Shown here one piece after another: positions 12,985 through 24,450 of a DNA stretch of 64,000 nucleotides (the stretch's first letter is position 1; each line of letters begins with the position of its first letter). The DNA comes from Myotis daubentonii. Taxonomy: Eukaryota > Chordata > Mammalia > Chiroptera > Vespertilionidae. The stretch is taken from NCBI RefSeq assembly GCF_963259705.1, contig NC_081849.1:50750093-50814092 (forward strand). The letters are read 5' to 3'. The notes beneath the pieces were generated by a model. The model was not told where the DNA came from and did no database searches. It was given only the letters and a program-made list of their open reading frames with translations. A program made the position numbers and the translations under genes.

Positions 12985-13315
12985 TTGTTCCCAGCTTTAT
13001 TGAGGTATAATTAACACATAAAATTGTAAATTATTTAAAGTGTACATCATGACAATTTGATACACATCTATACTGGGAAAGAATTTCCCCCATTTAGTTC
13101 ATTAACACATCCATCACCTCACATATTTATCATTTGTTTTTTGTGGGGGTTTTTCTTGTTGAGAATATTTAAATTCTACTCTCTCAGCAAATTTCAATTA
13201 TATAATACAGTGTTATCAACTGTAGTCACCATGTTACACGTTAGATCCTCAGACCCCTCCGCTTCCTATTTTCACCACCACCACAAATTAAGTTACTTGA
13301 TCTTTTTTCATAATT
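12985..13315 (-). mobile_element. ancient LINE-1 3' end fragment (minus orientation)
   Basis: Begins with CAGCTTTATTGAGGTATAAT, the reverse complement of a well-known old L1 3' end. It continues through TAAAGTGTACATC and CATCCATCACCTCAC. It is diverged, with no open frame of note. Confidence 0.7.
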
Positions 13316-13921
13316 TATAGCTTCCTTAAGTAGGAGAATCATCTTTTTTATTTTGCTCTAACTCTACCAGAATTGGAGGGTGTTTTCAATATGCTAAAAT
13401 TAAATAAATAAATAAGAACTAAATTTATGCTCAATACAAAAGAAAGCCTATTATAGCAAGCCTATAGTTATAATTCTAACCTCACGTATAAAATATATCA
13501 CAACTGTCACAAAATGAAATGACCAATACCGGGAGATAATTCCAAATCCTTTTGATCTAACTGGATAGGTCATCACAGGCACATGGCCAGGATTTTCTCA
13601 ACACTTTGAACTGTTCAATATCATTGCTACCCTTGTGGGAGGGTTTTCCTTTCCAGTTTTATCAAATTTCATCATATTCCTTTCTGAAATTTAAATAAGG
13701 TAAGAGGCCTTGCCTGGTCCATATTAACTTGGGACAGTTTCTTATTAATTTGGGATTGAGGAGCTCACTCTTCCTCCTTTTCCTTTTCATCTTCCTTACT
13801 CTACTAGCCTGCTTTCCCTCTGGCTTGTTTTCTTCTAAAGTTAAAGTTATCTTTTTCCATGTTTTGAGTATTAATTTAAAAGCTCCCTTTTCCTATGCTC
13901 TAAGAAAGAAGAATAGCAAAA

Positions 13922-14030
13922 ATATATATATATATATATGGATGGATGATAGGATTGAAAGGATGAAAAAAGATGGAAAAACAAGAATGTTGAGGCTCCC
14001 TCAACCTTTTTTTTTTTTTTTTTTTTTTTA
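13922..14030 (+). repeat. (TA)n and poly(T) runs
   Basis: A short TA run (about 13922-13939) and a 20-base-class T homopolymer (about 14009-14029) flank unique AG-rich sequence. Confidence 0.8.
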
Positions 14031-14864
14031 GCTTCTATTTCTGTGGGTGGCCAGAAACTGAAAAGACTTTCTAAAAAGACGCAAAGGAAAACAATGCTCA
14101 GAGGAAATAATGCTGGAGAGGTGCTAAGAGACACTGTTAAAGGGAGCAACCCATCTCAATTTTCTTCTTCCTCTGATCTCTTTCTACAACCCATTTGCAG
14201 TGGCCTTTATATTCCTGGTGGGACTGAACCTTTTGGAAGCTCAGAATACATAGAAGTCAGGGGGCATAAGGTAAAATTCCACTTACCAAAAAAAAGTACC
14301 TTCCCCGGGGCCTCTAGATTCATTGCTCAAGTGCTTTCCATTGCACCCCACCCATCCTCCCAGGCCAAACACACACCACTGGGCCACCCCACACCTGAAC
14401 TTCTGGTTGAGCCAGTAGAGCACTGGAAGTTCGGAGGCAGGACCAGAAACTCAGCAGAGCCCCAGGCAGTGGCTCAGCCACCACCTCTACAGTACTGGGA
14501 ATACACTGTCCCTAAAACAACCCCCAGAAAGTTGGGTAGGAGAAGCAGCTGGGAATGTCAGAGACAATTGGGTTGGCATCAGGGAGGCCTCACCCACCTT
14601 CCCACCAGGCTCTAGTCTTGGCTATGTCATAGGGTACAAGAGTGTCCTGACCCTGCCTCCCAACTTCCAGTTAAACCAGAAGCTGGACATTCAGGGGAGA
14701 GGCCAGGAATGTGGCCAGCCAGGTGCAGGGACATTACTGCCACAGTTTCCATTATGGCCCACAAGCACAATCTGGGCCACACAGTGTGTTTATTTAACAG
14801 AAACATTCTGAGGATCTGTTTGAAAAGAAAATCTTCTGTCCCAGACTTTGAACAACGATGGTTG

Positions 14865-15080
14865 TCATTTGTTGAGCACTTACTATGTATGGGCTAGACT
14901 CTGTACAGTAGGTCATTTCATTCTAGCAACCCTATGCAGTGGGTACTATAATTATCTCCCTTTATATACTAGAAAACTAGAGTTTAGAACAGTACAGCAA
15001 CTTGATTCAGGCTACTAAAGAGACAGATCCAGGGTCCCATTGCAAATAGATCTGACTCCAAAACCACATATTTTAACCAT
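14865..15080 (+). mobile_element. MIR-like SINE fragment
   Basis: TTGAGCACTTACTATGTATG, CATTTCATTCTAGCAACCCT and AGAAAACTAGAGTTTAGAAC follow the MIR order. Diverged. Confidence 0.5.
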
Positions 15081-16427
15081 CAAGTATAGAAAACCAAAAT
15101 TCTACACCTTTGAGGACACTTTTGCTGAATGGGACTTTGACCATATTTTGTTAGAACAGAATTCAGTAACTAGGCAGATAGCACGTAGTTTTCCTCTATC
15201 TGTCAATGTGCCTGAGGACAGAAGTAGATTCTAGAAATCAGATAAACAAGCATCAGAGATAATCCACTCAGGAAACAGAACAGAAGGGAGTGTGTAGGTA
15301 GGAATGTGAATTCTGGGCTCATTCTATCTGGCTCAGAGTTGATTTCTCTCAAGCTTAAAGCATTTCCTTATCTTTCAGAAGCAGGCATACATGAAATAGA
15401 GTTTCCATAAACTTTAATCACAGCTCTAAATAAACAGGTCACATACTAATATCTGATATACCCAGGAAATCCCTGAAATGTAAGCACTTAACTCTTAAGT
15501 TCTTAACTTTCCAAGTCACATGTTTAGGAGAGATACTGACTGATGGACACCAAGGAGAAGTACTGAGTACAAAGTCCTGGGAAAGTCCTGGAGACTTTCT
15601 GAAGAAAATGGTAGATGCAAGAAATGAAGACAAAGTCAACACTGCCTTTGTGTCTCATGGCCCTTAGCTCTTAAAGTAAAAGCACCCTTATGATTTTATA
15701 GGAGTTTCAATAATAAATGTAATTGATAATTTAACATAATGATAAAATAAACATGTTGAGACAGTTTTACCCTTCCACAGAGGCCTTAAGAATTCTCATG
15801 ATAATGACTTTGGGGGCATTAGGGCTATTTATAAAAGATTCTAGTCAACCCAAACTGCTATTATTACTTCCCCTCCCAGCACCCAGGCACTCCCTGGAGG
15901 CTCCTATTTGTATATTTGTGGTTATTAAGGGAGCTCCAGCTTCTGGTGGGGAAAGAATGACAGCAGGAAGCTATCAGCTTCCTGCCTCTCTCAAGGCCTC
16001 CCAACCCAATTGTCGGGATTACTCTCCCCTTAGTGAACTATGACCTAACAGCAGGTGCTCCTTCCCTTGTCCTTTTTATCCCACAGGCTTCTTAAAGAAA
16101 CAAGGATATCCTTCTAGAACAATGGTCACACAAAAAAGCAAAATGAGGAAAGTCAAGGACCATGCCTACCTCAATCTCCATCAAGAACTCAGAGACCTGA
16201 GATCTTATGAAATGGGTCCAGGCCAACAGGGTAAGCCAGCTTCTTATGTGATATAATTTAGAGAGAATTAAAATTCCAAGATATACATCCTCTTTCCTTT
16301 AGTCATTCAGGCAACCAATATTTACTGAGCACCTGCTGAGTAGGGGTTTCTGGAAGACAGAGATACAATCTTCATAGGGTTGCCAAATTTAACTAATAAA
16401 AATCTTGTATTTGATCCAATAACTCTC

Positions 16428-16639
16428 CAGTGGTTCTCAACCTTCTGGCCCATTAAGTACAGTTCCTCATGTTGTGACCCAACCATAAAATTATTTTCGT
16501 TGCTACTTCATAACTGTAATGTTGCTACTGTTATGAATCATAATGTAACTATCTGATATGCAGGATAGTCTTAGGCGACCCCTGTGAAAGGGTTGTTCGA
16601 CCGCCAAAGGGGTTGTGACCCACAGGTTGAGAACCGCTG
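16428..16639 (-). mobile_element. SPIN-type non-autonomous hAT transposon, copy 1
   Basis: About 212 bp bounded by short inverted repeats (CAGTGGTTCTCAACC on the left, GGTTGAGAACCGCTG on the right). The interior is recognisable as the SPIN (Space Invader) non-autonomous element. The flanking 8-mers TAACTCTC and CAAGTCTA match at 5 of 8 positions, compatible with a decayed 8-bp hAT duplication. It is in the opposite orientation to the copy at 29897. Confidence 0.8.
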
Positions 16640-17102
16640 CAAGTCTAACCGGTCATCAAGAAACTACACCTCCCCACATGGAACTTACAATCTAGAGCCC
16701 TATGCATTCTGTAAAAATTTTTAAATCCTTTGCAAAACTGATTTATCCTCAAAGTGTACAATGTGAGGGGGAAATACACAGAAGAGGTGAGTTTTGAAAA
16801 GGAAAAAAAAAAAAGAGAAATTTCCAAGATAAGGCAATCATTAGAAGAAAGTCACAGAGGAAGTAACAATGAGTGACCCAGTACAAGGCAATGACTATGT
16901 GTCTGCAACTTGGGGTGCAGGAGGTCAAAAAAGGGATCCGAATGAAGAAACTGTTGCTGAGAACTCAGCTGTTTCACCTGCATCCAAGTTAGTGACAAGT
17001 CAGCCAAAAGTGTTGTCAAGGTTGGTGAACATTTCACTCAAACCTGAGCAGAGCATCTAGTGGGATCTCTTGCCAACTTATGGTTTGGGGTGGAAACCAT
17101 AC

Positions 17103-17176
17103 AAAATGTGCTGGTTTTAGGTTGCGTTGGTGGTATAGTGGTGAGCATAGCTGCCTTCCAAAATGTGCTGGTTTTA
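17103..17176. repeat. 17-bp target-site duplication flanking the tRNA-half insert
   Basis: Identical 17-bp copies lie at 17103-17119 and 17160-17176, immediately bordering the insert. The length is typical of LINE-1-mediated target-primed reverse transcription. Perfect identity suggests a fairly recent insertion. Confidence 0.85.
17120..17159 (+). pseudogene. tailless retrocopy of a 5' tRNA-Gly(TCC) half
   Basis: Positions 17124-17159 match the first 36 nt of mammalian tRNA-Gly-TCC from G1 through the D arm and anticodon stem to the TCC anticodon, where the copy stops. Four extra bases (GGTT) precede it. The insert is bounded by a perfect 17-bp direct repeat, AAAATGTGCTGGTTTTA, at 17103-17119 and 17160-17176. 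There is no poly(A) and no 3' half. This is the signature of a tailless retropseudogene made by LINE-1 machinery from a truncated tRNA. It is not a functional tRNA gene. Confidence 0.85.
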
Positions 17177-17721
17177 TAGGGTTTAAACTTGAAAGCAAGA
17201 AAATGTGGTGGTTTGAACCATATTTTCTTGGAATATTTTAGGCACTCGGGCATAAAAATTCCCAGTCAGGCTTGGGAGGTCCGATCTGAAACAATAAAAA
17301 GTTTTCACACTATCCTTTGAGCAACCACAAGGAATAGACTTTCAAGAGAAGTTGTAGCCTCTTGTTTGAATGTCTTTTAAATATGGTTGATAGATGGACC
17401 AGTTAGGCCATATTTATGTGGAAAAAACTGATTTGATATTTGGAGGGAGGAGAGAAGGCTGTCTTTTTCTGGACCCATGTTATTTACATGGGAAAAACAA
17501 ATCAAAGTTTTTTTATGCATGTCAATGTGCTCATCATAATGCCAGTTGAAGGATGCGTTCCGTTGGCAGAAATTACTTGGTCAGTGTGCTATGAGTGACT
17601 CCATACCTTGAGTGAGAGTGGGAGGGGTAAAATATTTTTTTATATGTCAGTTATTAAAGTCACCTCAAATTTTCATGAAAAGATATGAAGCATTAATAAA
17701 TAGGAAGTGCCACAAAAGCAG

Positions 17722-18030
17722 TAGCAGAAATACAGTTAGAGAAAGACAAATACCATATAATCTCACTTATATGTGGAATCTAGTGAACAAAATAAACTAA
17801 TGAACATAATAGAAACAGAGACATGGATACAGTATATGGAACAGACTGACAGCTATCAGCGGGGAGAGGGAAGGGGGCACTGAATGAAAGAAGGTGAAGG
17901 GATGAGCCAGAGAACATATACATGTATCCCATAAACACAGAAAACAGTGTGGTGATGGCCAGAGGGCAGGGTGGAGGTGGGCAAAGGGGGAGTGGGAAGG
18001 AACAGGGACATCTGTAATAGTTTCAACAAT
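17722..18030 (+). mobile_element. LINE-1 3' end (extreme ORF2 end and 3' UTR)
   Basis: The sequence after 17740 (ATACCATATAATCTCACTTA and following) matches the conserved region just after LINE-1 ORF2. It continues into a G-rich 3' UTR and ends in CAACAATAAAAG. A VES SINE is inserted immediately downstream. Confidence 0.75.
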
Positions 18031-18048
18031 AAAAGTAAGGTTAAGAAA

Positions 18049-18268
18049 GCCAAAACTGGTTTGGCTCAGTGGATAGAGCATCGGCCTGCGGACTGTAAGG
18101 TCCCAGGTTCGATTCCGGTCAAGGGCATGTACCTGGGTTGCGCACATCCCCAGTGGGGGTTGTGCAGGAGGCAGCTGATCGATGTTTCTCTCTCATCAAT
18201 GTTTCTAACTCTCTCTCCCTTTCTCTCTGTAAGAAATCAATAAAATATATTTTTTAAAAAGATTAAAA
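18049..18268 (+). mobile_element. VES SINE, copy 3
   Basis: A tRNA-like head with intact A/B-box-like sequences (TGGCTCAGTGGATAGAGCAT, GGTTCGATTCC), a TCTCTCATCAATGTTTC core and an A-rich tail. The duplication AAAAG(T/C)AAGGTTAAGAAA lies at 18031-18048 and 18269-18286, so it inserted just after a LINE-1 3' end. Confidence 0.9.
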
Positions 18269-19814
18269 AAAAGCAAGGTTAAGAAAATAAAATTATAAAA
18301 TCATTAATAAATAATTGGAAAAATAAAAGAAGTGGCACAAATAGAAAGATTCATTTGCATGGCAAACCTTATCATTTTTCTTACTAGTTACCATTTTCTA
18401 ATCTTAGGATCCCATAAACCACCCACACTATCTTATGCCCGGGGCAAAATACAAATTCCTATCTCTTCATTCCTTCCCTTTCCTTGATCTCCTTTGTCTG
18501 AACAGGTAACTGAACTGCCTCATGGGACTGTATAAGTGTGGGGCTAGGGCTGTGTTGGGTTTTGAGCAGAACTGACTCTGATGGCATAGGATTGCCCTGC
18601 CAGGTGCAAGAAAATAGACATGAATTTCCCCCAAGCTTTTCTTGCAACTTCTGTGAGGCCCATGCTCTGAACCAGCAACCAAATGAAACTTTCTTCATTG
18701 TTTACTTTGACGAGAGTAATATTCCTTAATCATCAATGGAAAGTCTATTGTTCTCACAATGAAGTGGAATTTCTTTTTTTCTTCATAAATTTTGTATTGT
18801 TTCACTTTATTTCCAAGGAGGCTAATGGAGAGATTATAAACAGCAGTTATGGTTTACAAGAGCAGAACAGTCGGAATCATCATTATCACTTAATTCATAT
18901 ATTTATTAAGTTATTCCAGGAAAATCCAGTTAAATTTGGACCTTGTGCCTTTGAAACATTTGATAATTCCAAGATGAGAAATTAGTTTAACTTTTTCTTT
19001 CATAGAAGAAAAAGAGTTTACAAATCTAATTAAATAAGCTTTGCAGGGGGTGATTAATCTTAAGAAAACAAACTGCTTTCAAACACTCCAGTAATAACTG
19101 TTTCTGAGGATTAATGAAATGATTGCAAAGAATCCTAGCCTACTCCTTAAAGCAGACCCATTAATGAGGACTTGGCCACATATTATTGGTTCCTGCTTGT
19201 GTAAATATTTACTATACAGTAGATTCCAATATTCTATAATTCTGACATATCATACTTTATACCCATCTTCCCTCAGATTAACCTGCCACACAATGAAGGT
19301 TTTCCTGTTTCTCTTCAAGAGTTGTATGAATCCAAGATGCCAATGAGACAAGCCTAAATGGTCTTTTAAAGATGTTTAGATCCCTCCAATGTCTATTAAT
19401 GACTTTTACATATACCTATGTCCTTTAAACCAATGGCATAATTGATTTTATTGGAAGCCCACTTGGCCAGGACATTGTGATAGTTGAAACCTAACTATTA
19501 GCACTCATGTGGATACTCCAAATCACTATCTGATACCATGCATATGCCATATGTGGAGTAGTATGGTCCGGTGTCAAAGATTTGTACAGATAACCCAACT
19601 TATCCATGAGTCCTGAAGATATTTTATCTTAAAAATACCAACAGTTCATTACAGATCCCACAATCAAAACTCTTCATAAAGTTACTATGGTAATAAATGT
19701 TAGGTTCCTTTGAGCCCTCTCCTTGAGGAGTATTAAGTAATGAAAACTAAATGTACAAGAATACATCCAGTTACAACTTATTTATAAATGCAAGCAAACA
19801 GAAAGGAAAGTTTG

Positions 19815-20100
19815 AATATTTATTCCTTCTACATACATATATTAAGTATTTACTATCTACCAAGCTCAAGAAAGAGAGCTCTGAGAAAGAGAAATATTAC
19901 ATTGTGCTCAGCACAGCTGATAGTCTAGTTAGGGAGACAGATAAGTAAAGCAACGATGACAATAAAAGAAATAAGCAGTGGGTGCTATGGAGGCACAAAG
20001 GCAGACACCTAATTTCAAGCATCAGGGAAGACTTCCCAGGGGAGGTATTACTTGAGCAGAATTAGAGAGGTGAGAAGTTAGCCAGGTGAACCATCCCAAG
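19815..20100 (+). mobile_element. L2-like ancient fragment
   Basis: The sequence AGGGAGACAGATAAGTAAAG, then GAAGACTTCCCAGGGGAGGT, then TTGAGCAGAATTAGAGAGG resembles the region of old L2 elements known from many mammals. The family is assigned by memory only. Confidence 0.35.
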
Positions 20101-20174
20101 TGAGTGGTTCCTTGCAGAAGGAACCAAAAGGCTTGTTAAGCATTATGTTAATGTTGAACATTCACTAGTAGTCT

Positions 20175-20395
20175 TTGAACATTTACTTTTCACAAAACAC
20201 CTTGTTAAGCATTTTAGAGGCAATTCTCTTATTTAATTCTACCAATGCCACATAAGTTAATTCTATTGTTATTCCAATTGTACAGAAAGGAAACTGAGAC
20301 TCAGAAAAGAAAAATAACTGCCTCATGATTATCCAGCAGTCTGACTCCAGAGTCCAGCGGCCTCCTAAGCCTCAGGTATGCCAGACTATGGAGCT
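20175..20395 (+). mobile_element. MIR SINE fragment
   Basis: CACCTTGTTAAGCATTTTAG, TACAGAAAGGAAACTGAGAC and CAGTCTGACTCCAGAGTCC (read approximately) follow the MIR consensus order. Diverged. Confidence 0.5.
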
Positions 20396-21596
20396 TGTCT
20401 TTCCTTGATAGATCATGGGAGCCACTAAAAATTTTAGATGAATCAACTAAAAGTAAGCCTAACAGTATTTTGGTAAGAAAAAGACCACATTTCTTTCCTA
20501 AATTATTTTTTAATCCTTTGGTTCAGTACCTCGATTACTTCCTGGTTAAATTTGATTTCCGCCTCATTTAGAGAAAGAATGGTGCCTTTGAAAGGCCCTT
20601 TGGGGCATGTGGATCATAAGCCCCAGAATCAGAAAGGAGGCAACCATGATGCTGCTTCACACAAGCAGGAACCTGTGCTGCCATGTGTTACTCTGATAGG
20701 CCAGACAGAAACCAGCGTGCGCTGTCACATTGTGCATACATGTACGACCCATCATTTACACCTGTTCTCATTGAGATGGGGTCAGACTGCAAAAATCCTA
20801 ATACTTTAAATTCAGAATACTTCAATTTTTTTTTTGCATTATAATTGATGGTTTTTAAAGGACAAGATTTGCTTAGAACCATGTTAAAGATAAAAGAGTG
20901 GAACTATAGTGATCTAAAATTATCTAATTTTCTAGAAAATTACTACTTTCTACAAGCTGCATAAACTTTAATTAAAAAAAGACAAGGAGGCCTATTCTCC
21001 TAACATCCATATGACATGCCAGGCTCTTTGGATTCTGGTAAAAGGAAAAGAGCAGACTGAAGAGATTAGAATTTTTAGCAAAAATCTAAATATAATTAGG
21101 ATATAATGCTTATTTCCATCTTTAAACACCAACAAGTGACCAACATTTGTTGTTTTTCCAGAGAGAAAGTAATTTTGACTTTAAAATATATGTAAAGTTC
21201 TCTTATAAACTGTAGAGCCAGGTTAAGTCAAAAGTAAGACAATGCACAAATCAGCTCATGGGAACATAAGATAGGAGGTTAGGTTTGGGGGGTTTTGTTT
21301 TGTTTTTGTTTTTGTTTAGCTAACTACCACCAAAATGAGCATTCCTGGGATGCTTAATGCAATGCTTTATGTATCTGTAGCCAATGAAATGTCCCCAACA
21401 TCTTATAAACAAATATTTTGGTAGCTTCCACTACAAATTCTCTAGAACTTGATTATAATGGTAACAGATTTAGAGGAATGAATGGATCAACGAAAAGGTA
21501 GGCCACTAAGGTGAGAACAGGCTTTGAGTCTGAAAATTACCTCAACCAATTAGAGGACACAGTGTATGGCCATAAAAGATTTCTCTGCCTAAACAA

Positions 21597-21599
<3 letters not shown>

Positions 21600-21635
<36 letters not shown>
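21600..21635 (+). repeat. (TG)n microsatellite
   Basis: A pure TG run. Confidence 0.9.
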
Positions 21636-21636
<1 letters not shown>

Positions 21637-23639
21637 CTTTCACCCACTTTTCCTCTTTGTCCTCTTTCTTCCCGAACTCTCTCTTTCTATTGCAGCCCTT
21701 CTTCAAAACTGTGCACCCAAACCAGTTGTCTAAAATCACCTGAGAAGAACATATTCGATGTAAATCAGTTTATTGTAAAATTATCCTACATGTACAAGCA
21801 TTTGGGTAGCCTCGGTGTCAGAGTGATTTGGGCTGTGATGAAGCCTGGCTCATTGAGGTTAAATGATAATCAACTATAATAGGGATGATTTGAAGCAGAG
21901 TAGCTTTCTTTCTTTTCTTAGCAAATTTAGATATCTACATGTTCCTCCCATTCAACAAGTTCTGAAGAAAGCTCGGTGGCAGTTATAGCTTTATTAGCAG
22001 CCTCTTCAATATAATATTAATGTTCTGTGCTATGACAGGAAACCGAGAAGGGGAAGAATGTGTACATAGCACAGATGTTTATGATTATGTACACATCACT
22101 TGTGTTGAGTATGTGGCTCAACTATACTAACTATGCTAACCAATTAACTATATATTGAAGGTGGTTTGAAAAGCACTATAAAATTGATCTGTGTTGTATA
22201 TGCAAGCACAGTAAAATACTGCATTGTTTGTCTAAATATCAGGTAGCATAAACTATCCCTCTAGGTGTTTGTTTAGGGACATATTTGGATTGTGAGCATT
22301 TTAACAATCATTTCTTTCAAAGCCACAAAACATCACACTTTTTAGTTTTAATAAAGTCTAGTTTTTGGCAGTTCTTTTATCATATCTGTCATCTCCTAAG
22401 CTTTGCTTAGCCAAAACACTCAGGCTTGAATTTTGAAATTGTCAATATAGGCCTTCTAATCTTTAAATCTTAAATTATCTAAGCAGATTAACTACCATTA
22501 TTCTATGCCTTTCAGACTCAGGGGCAAAGAAAGAGGAAATATAGCAATTTTTTTAGGCAATTAAGTTGCTGGGAGGTTTTGAGGCATGAACTTGGAACAT
22601 GGTCTAATATATTTATGTAAATAACCAGGTAGACAAAATGAGTACATTAACTCCAATATCTAGATCTATAATATAAGAAATGGTTCCATCTAAGAAGTGT
22701 AATCATCAAGCTTTAAATAAAAAGTTATCCACAGTTCATATTGACATGAACAGTTTGCTAACTGGCAATGGATGTCCAGAAGCCAATGGAGATATCTTGA
22801 AAACACAAAAAAGAATAAGAAAATTAAGAAGAGGGGACTCCTCACAGCAGTGCCTATCTGTGTGGTGACCTGATTTCTGCTATAATCTCCCTTCAGAGAT
22901 CAAAGCAGGATTAACATGGTTCTTTACTGTTTGCATTGCACATTCAAAGCTCAGGAGACTTAAAAATAAGTAAAAATGCCCTAGAGCACAAGGGAACCAG
23001 AGTTTGAATGAGGTGAGTTAACAGTGCCAGTACTAACTAGGAAATTTGGGATTTGGGAGGCAATACAGAATATAGAGTAGTTTGTATTTTTAAGAACATT
23101 TGCTTTCTCTTTCCTAATTTTCTGGGGCAAGGCGTTTGGCTAGTTGATGAGGCTAGCCCTGACCGTCATAGTAGTAAGTCTCCACAATGACCTGCTAATT
23201 TATTAGGTTTTGCAACTGCCAGTGCACGTGAAAAAGGGAAGGGAACCCTGAGCCTGTTTTCACACCAAAGCACTTTCACCTTACAACCAGCGTTTTCACA
23301 GGGGGTTTAAAAGAAGGGAAAACCTTTTAAAATATCAAATGTTGAGCTTTTGTGTTTCCACGGCGTGTGATCGTCCTGGGTGCTGGAACCCCTAAAGAGT
23401 GAGTGTTCCTGCGGCCTTTCAGAAATGCCCGTTCTTTTGTTGAGGAAAAAAAGGCAAGTCCCATATTCCTGGGATCTCAGAAGGTGAAGGAGAAAATCGC
23501 TTTCATTTTTAATACTTAGTAGATACATCTCTCCGAGGGGAAGAAAAATCTCCCCTCCTCCAAACTTGACTGTGATTTCCCAGCATTACCTAGAAGAGGG
23601 AGCACTTGGGTGTAGCTAGATGCGTTTAATAAGGACTCT

Positions 23640-24450
23640 GTACTACGGGGGAGACCCGGCCTGCGGGGGTGAGCGCTGAGGTTCTCTCAGCCTGGGATGT
23701 GACTCCACCGCCTCCGCTCTTGGTTTCTATAGTTCCACTCCAAACTCAACTTTTCCGCAACTCCGCACGCCCAGCCACACAAAGACACCACACAGCAAGC
23801 AGTTCCAACACCGGCAGCCCATTCAGCAGCGGAGCCCTGCCCTGCCTTTGTCCTGCGGGCAACTGGGTCGTGTTGGCTCTTCCAAGTTCCTTGGGGTTAG
23901 CCGTCTAAGACCATTTCTTTCCTTTCACCACCTCCTCCCCCTCTCCCTGCCCGCCCCTGGCTGGAGGCCACTCTCCAAACCGGTCCAACGTACGCAGCCA
24001 AAGCCCAGGAAGAGGCTCGAGACGAAGACCCCGCAGGATGGACCCGGGAGAGAGGTCCTGATCCAACATGATGCCAGGGAACAGGGGGTGTTTACCGCCC
24101 GTACCCCCGCCCTGGCATCCAAGGAGGTCCCACCTCCTTTTGCGTAATGTTCATTATGCCGGCCCCACGCGGAGCCCGGGGGAGCTTGAAGTCAGGCTCT
24201 ATCCCGGGATAGGGGGTGGGGGTCCCCTCTGCTGGAGCCCGGCAGCCCCGCCCGAGCGCCCACGCCTCGGCATCTGCGTCCTGGCGGCGCCGGACTCCCG
24301 CAGCGCGCCCCAAGCTGTACCTGGAGGGGAAATTCACCGAGGAGCCCTGCGAATTGCCTCTCCCGGGAGAGCAGCCGGCTAGGGGAGCTTTTTGTCCGAG
24401 CACAATTCCCAGGGCCAAGGATAAAGGAGGAGCAACCTCTCTCGGTGCCT
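23640..24450. promoter_or_regulatory. distal CpG-rich island about 16 kb upstream of DLX6
   Basis: The sequence turns abruptly GC- and CpG-rich, with CGC/GCG clusters and an interior CGTAATGTTCATTATG palindrome-like core near 24143-24158. Open frames occur on both strands in several phases, as expected of GC-rich non-coding DNA. None resembles a known protein. It could be a promoter of a DLX6 antisense or upstream lncRNA, or a developmental CpG island. Confidence 0.4.

Larger units (their letters stand above)
11314..17102. other. intergenic, no gene recognised
   Basis: AT-rich sequence with microsatellites, an old L1 end, a MIR-like piece and SPIN copy 1 (listed separately). The remainder (11.5-12.9, 13.3-14.8, 15.1-16.3 kb) shows no gene or confident repeat. 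The 190-codon open frame at 14043-14615 has no recognisable domain. Confidence 0.5.
18287..23639. other. intergenic AT-rich stretch, no gene recognised
   Basis: Mostly unique AT-rich sequence with L2/MIR relics. Segments at about 18.75-19.15 kb and 21.94-22.2 kb carry clustered ATTA/TAAT cores and little repeat content, so they may be conserved non-coding elements. This is a weak visual impression. Confidence 0.4.

Noticed and set aside
14043..14615. 190-codon open frame as a possible small gene
   Set aside because: No recognisable domain, a low-complexity start and no splice or promoter context.
17124..17159. A functional tRNA-Gly gene
   Set aside because: The 3' half (variable loop, T arm, acceptor 3' strand) is missing and a target-site duplication replaces it.
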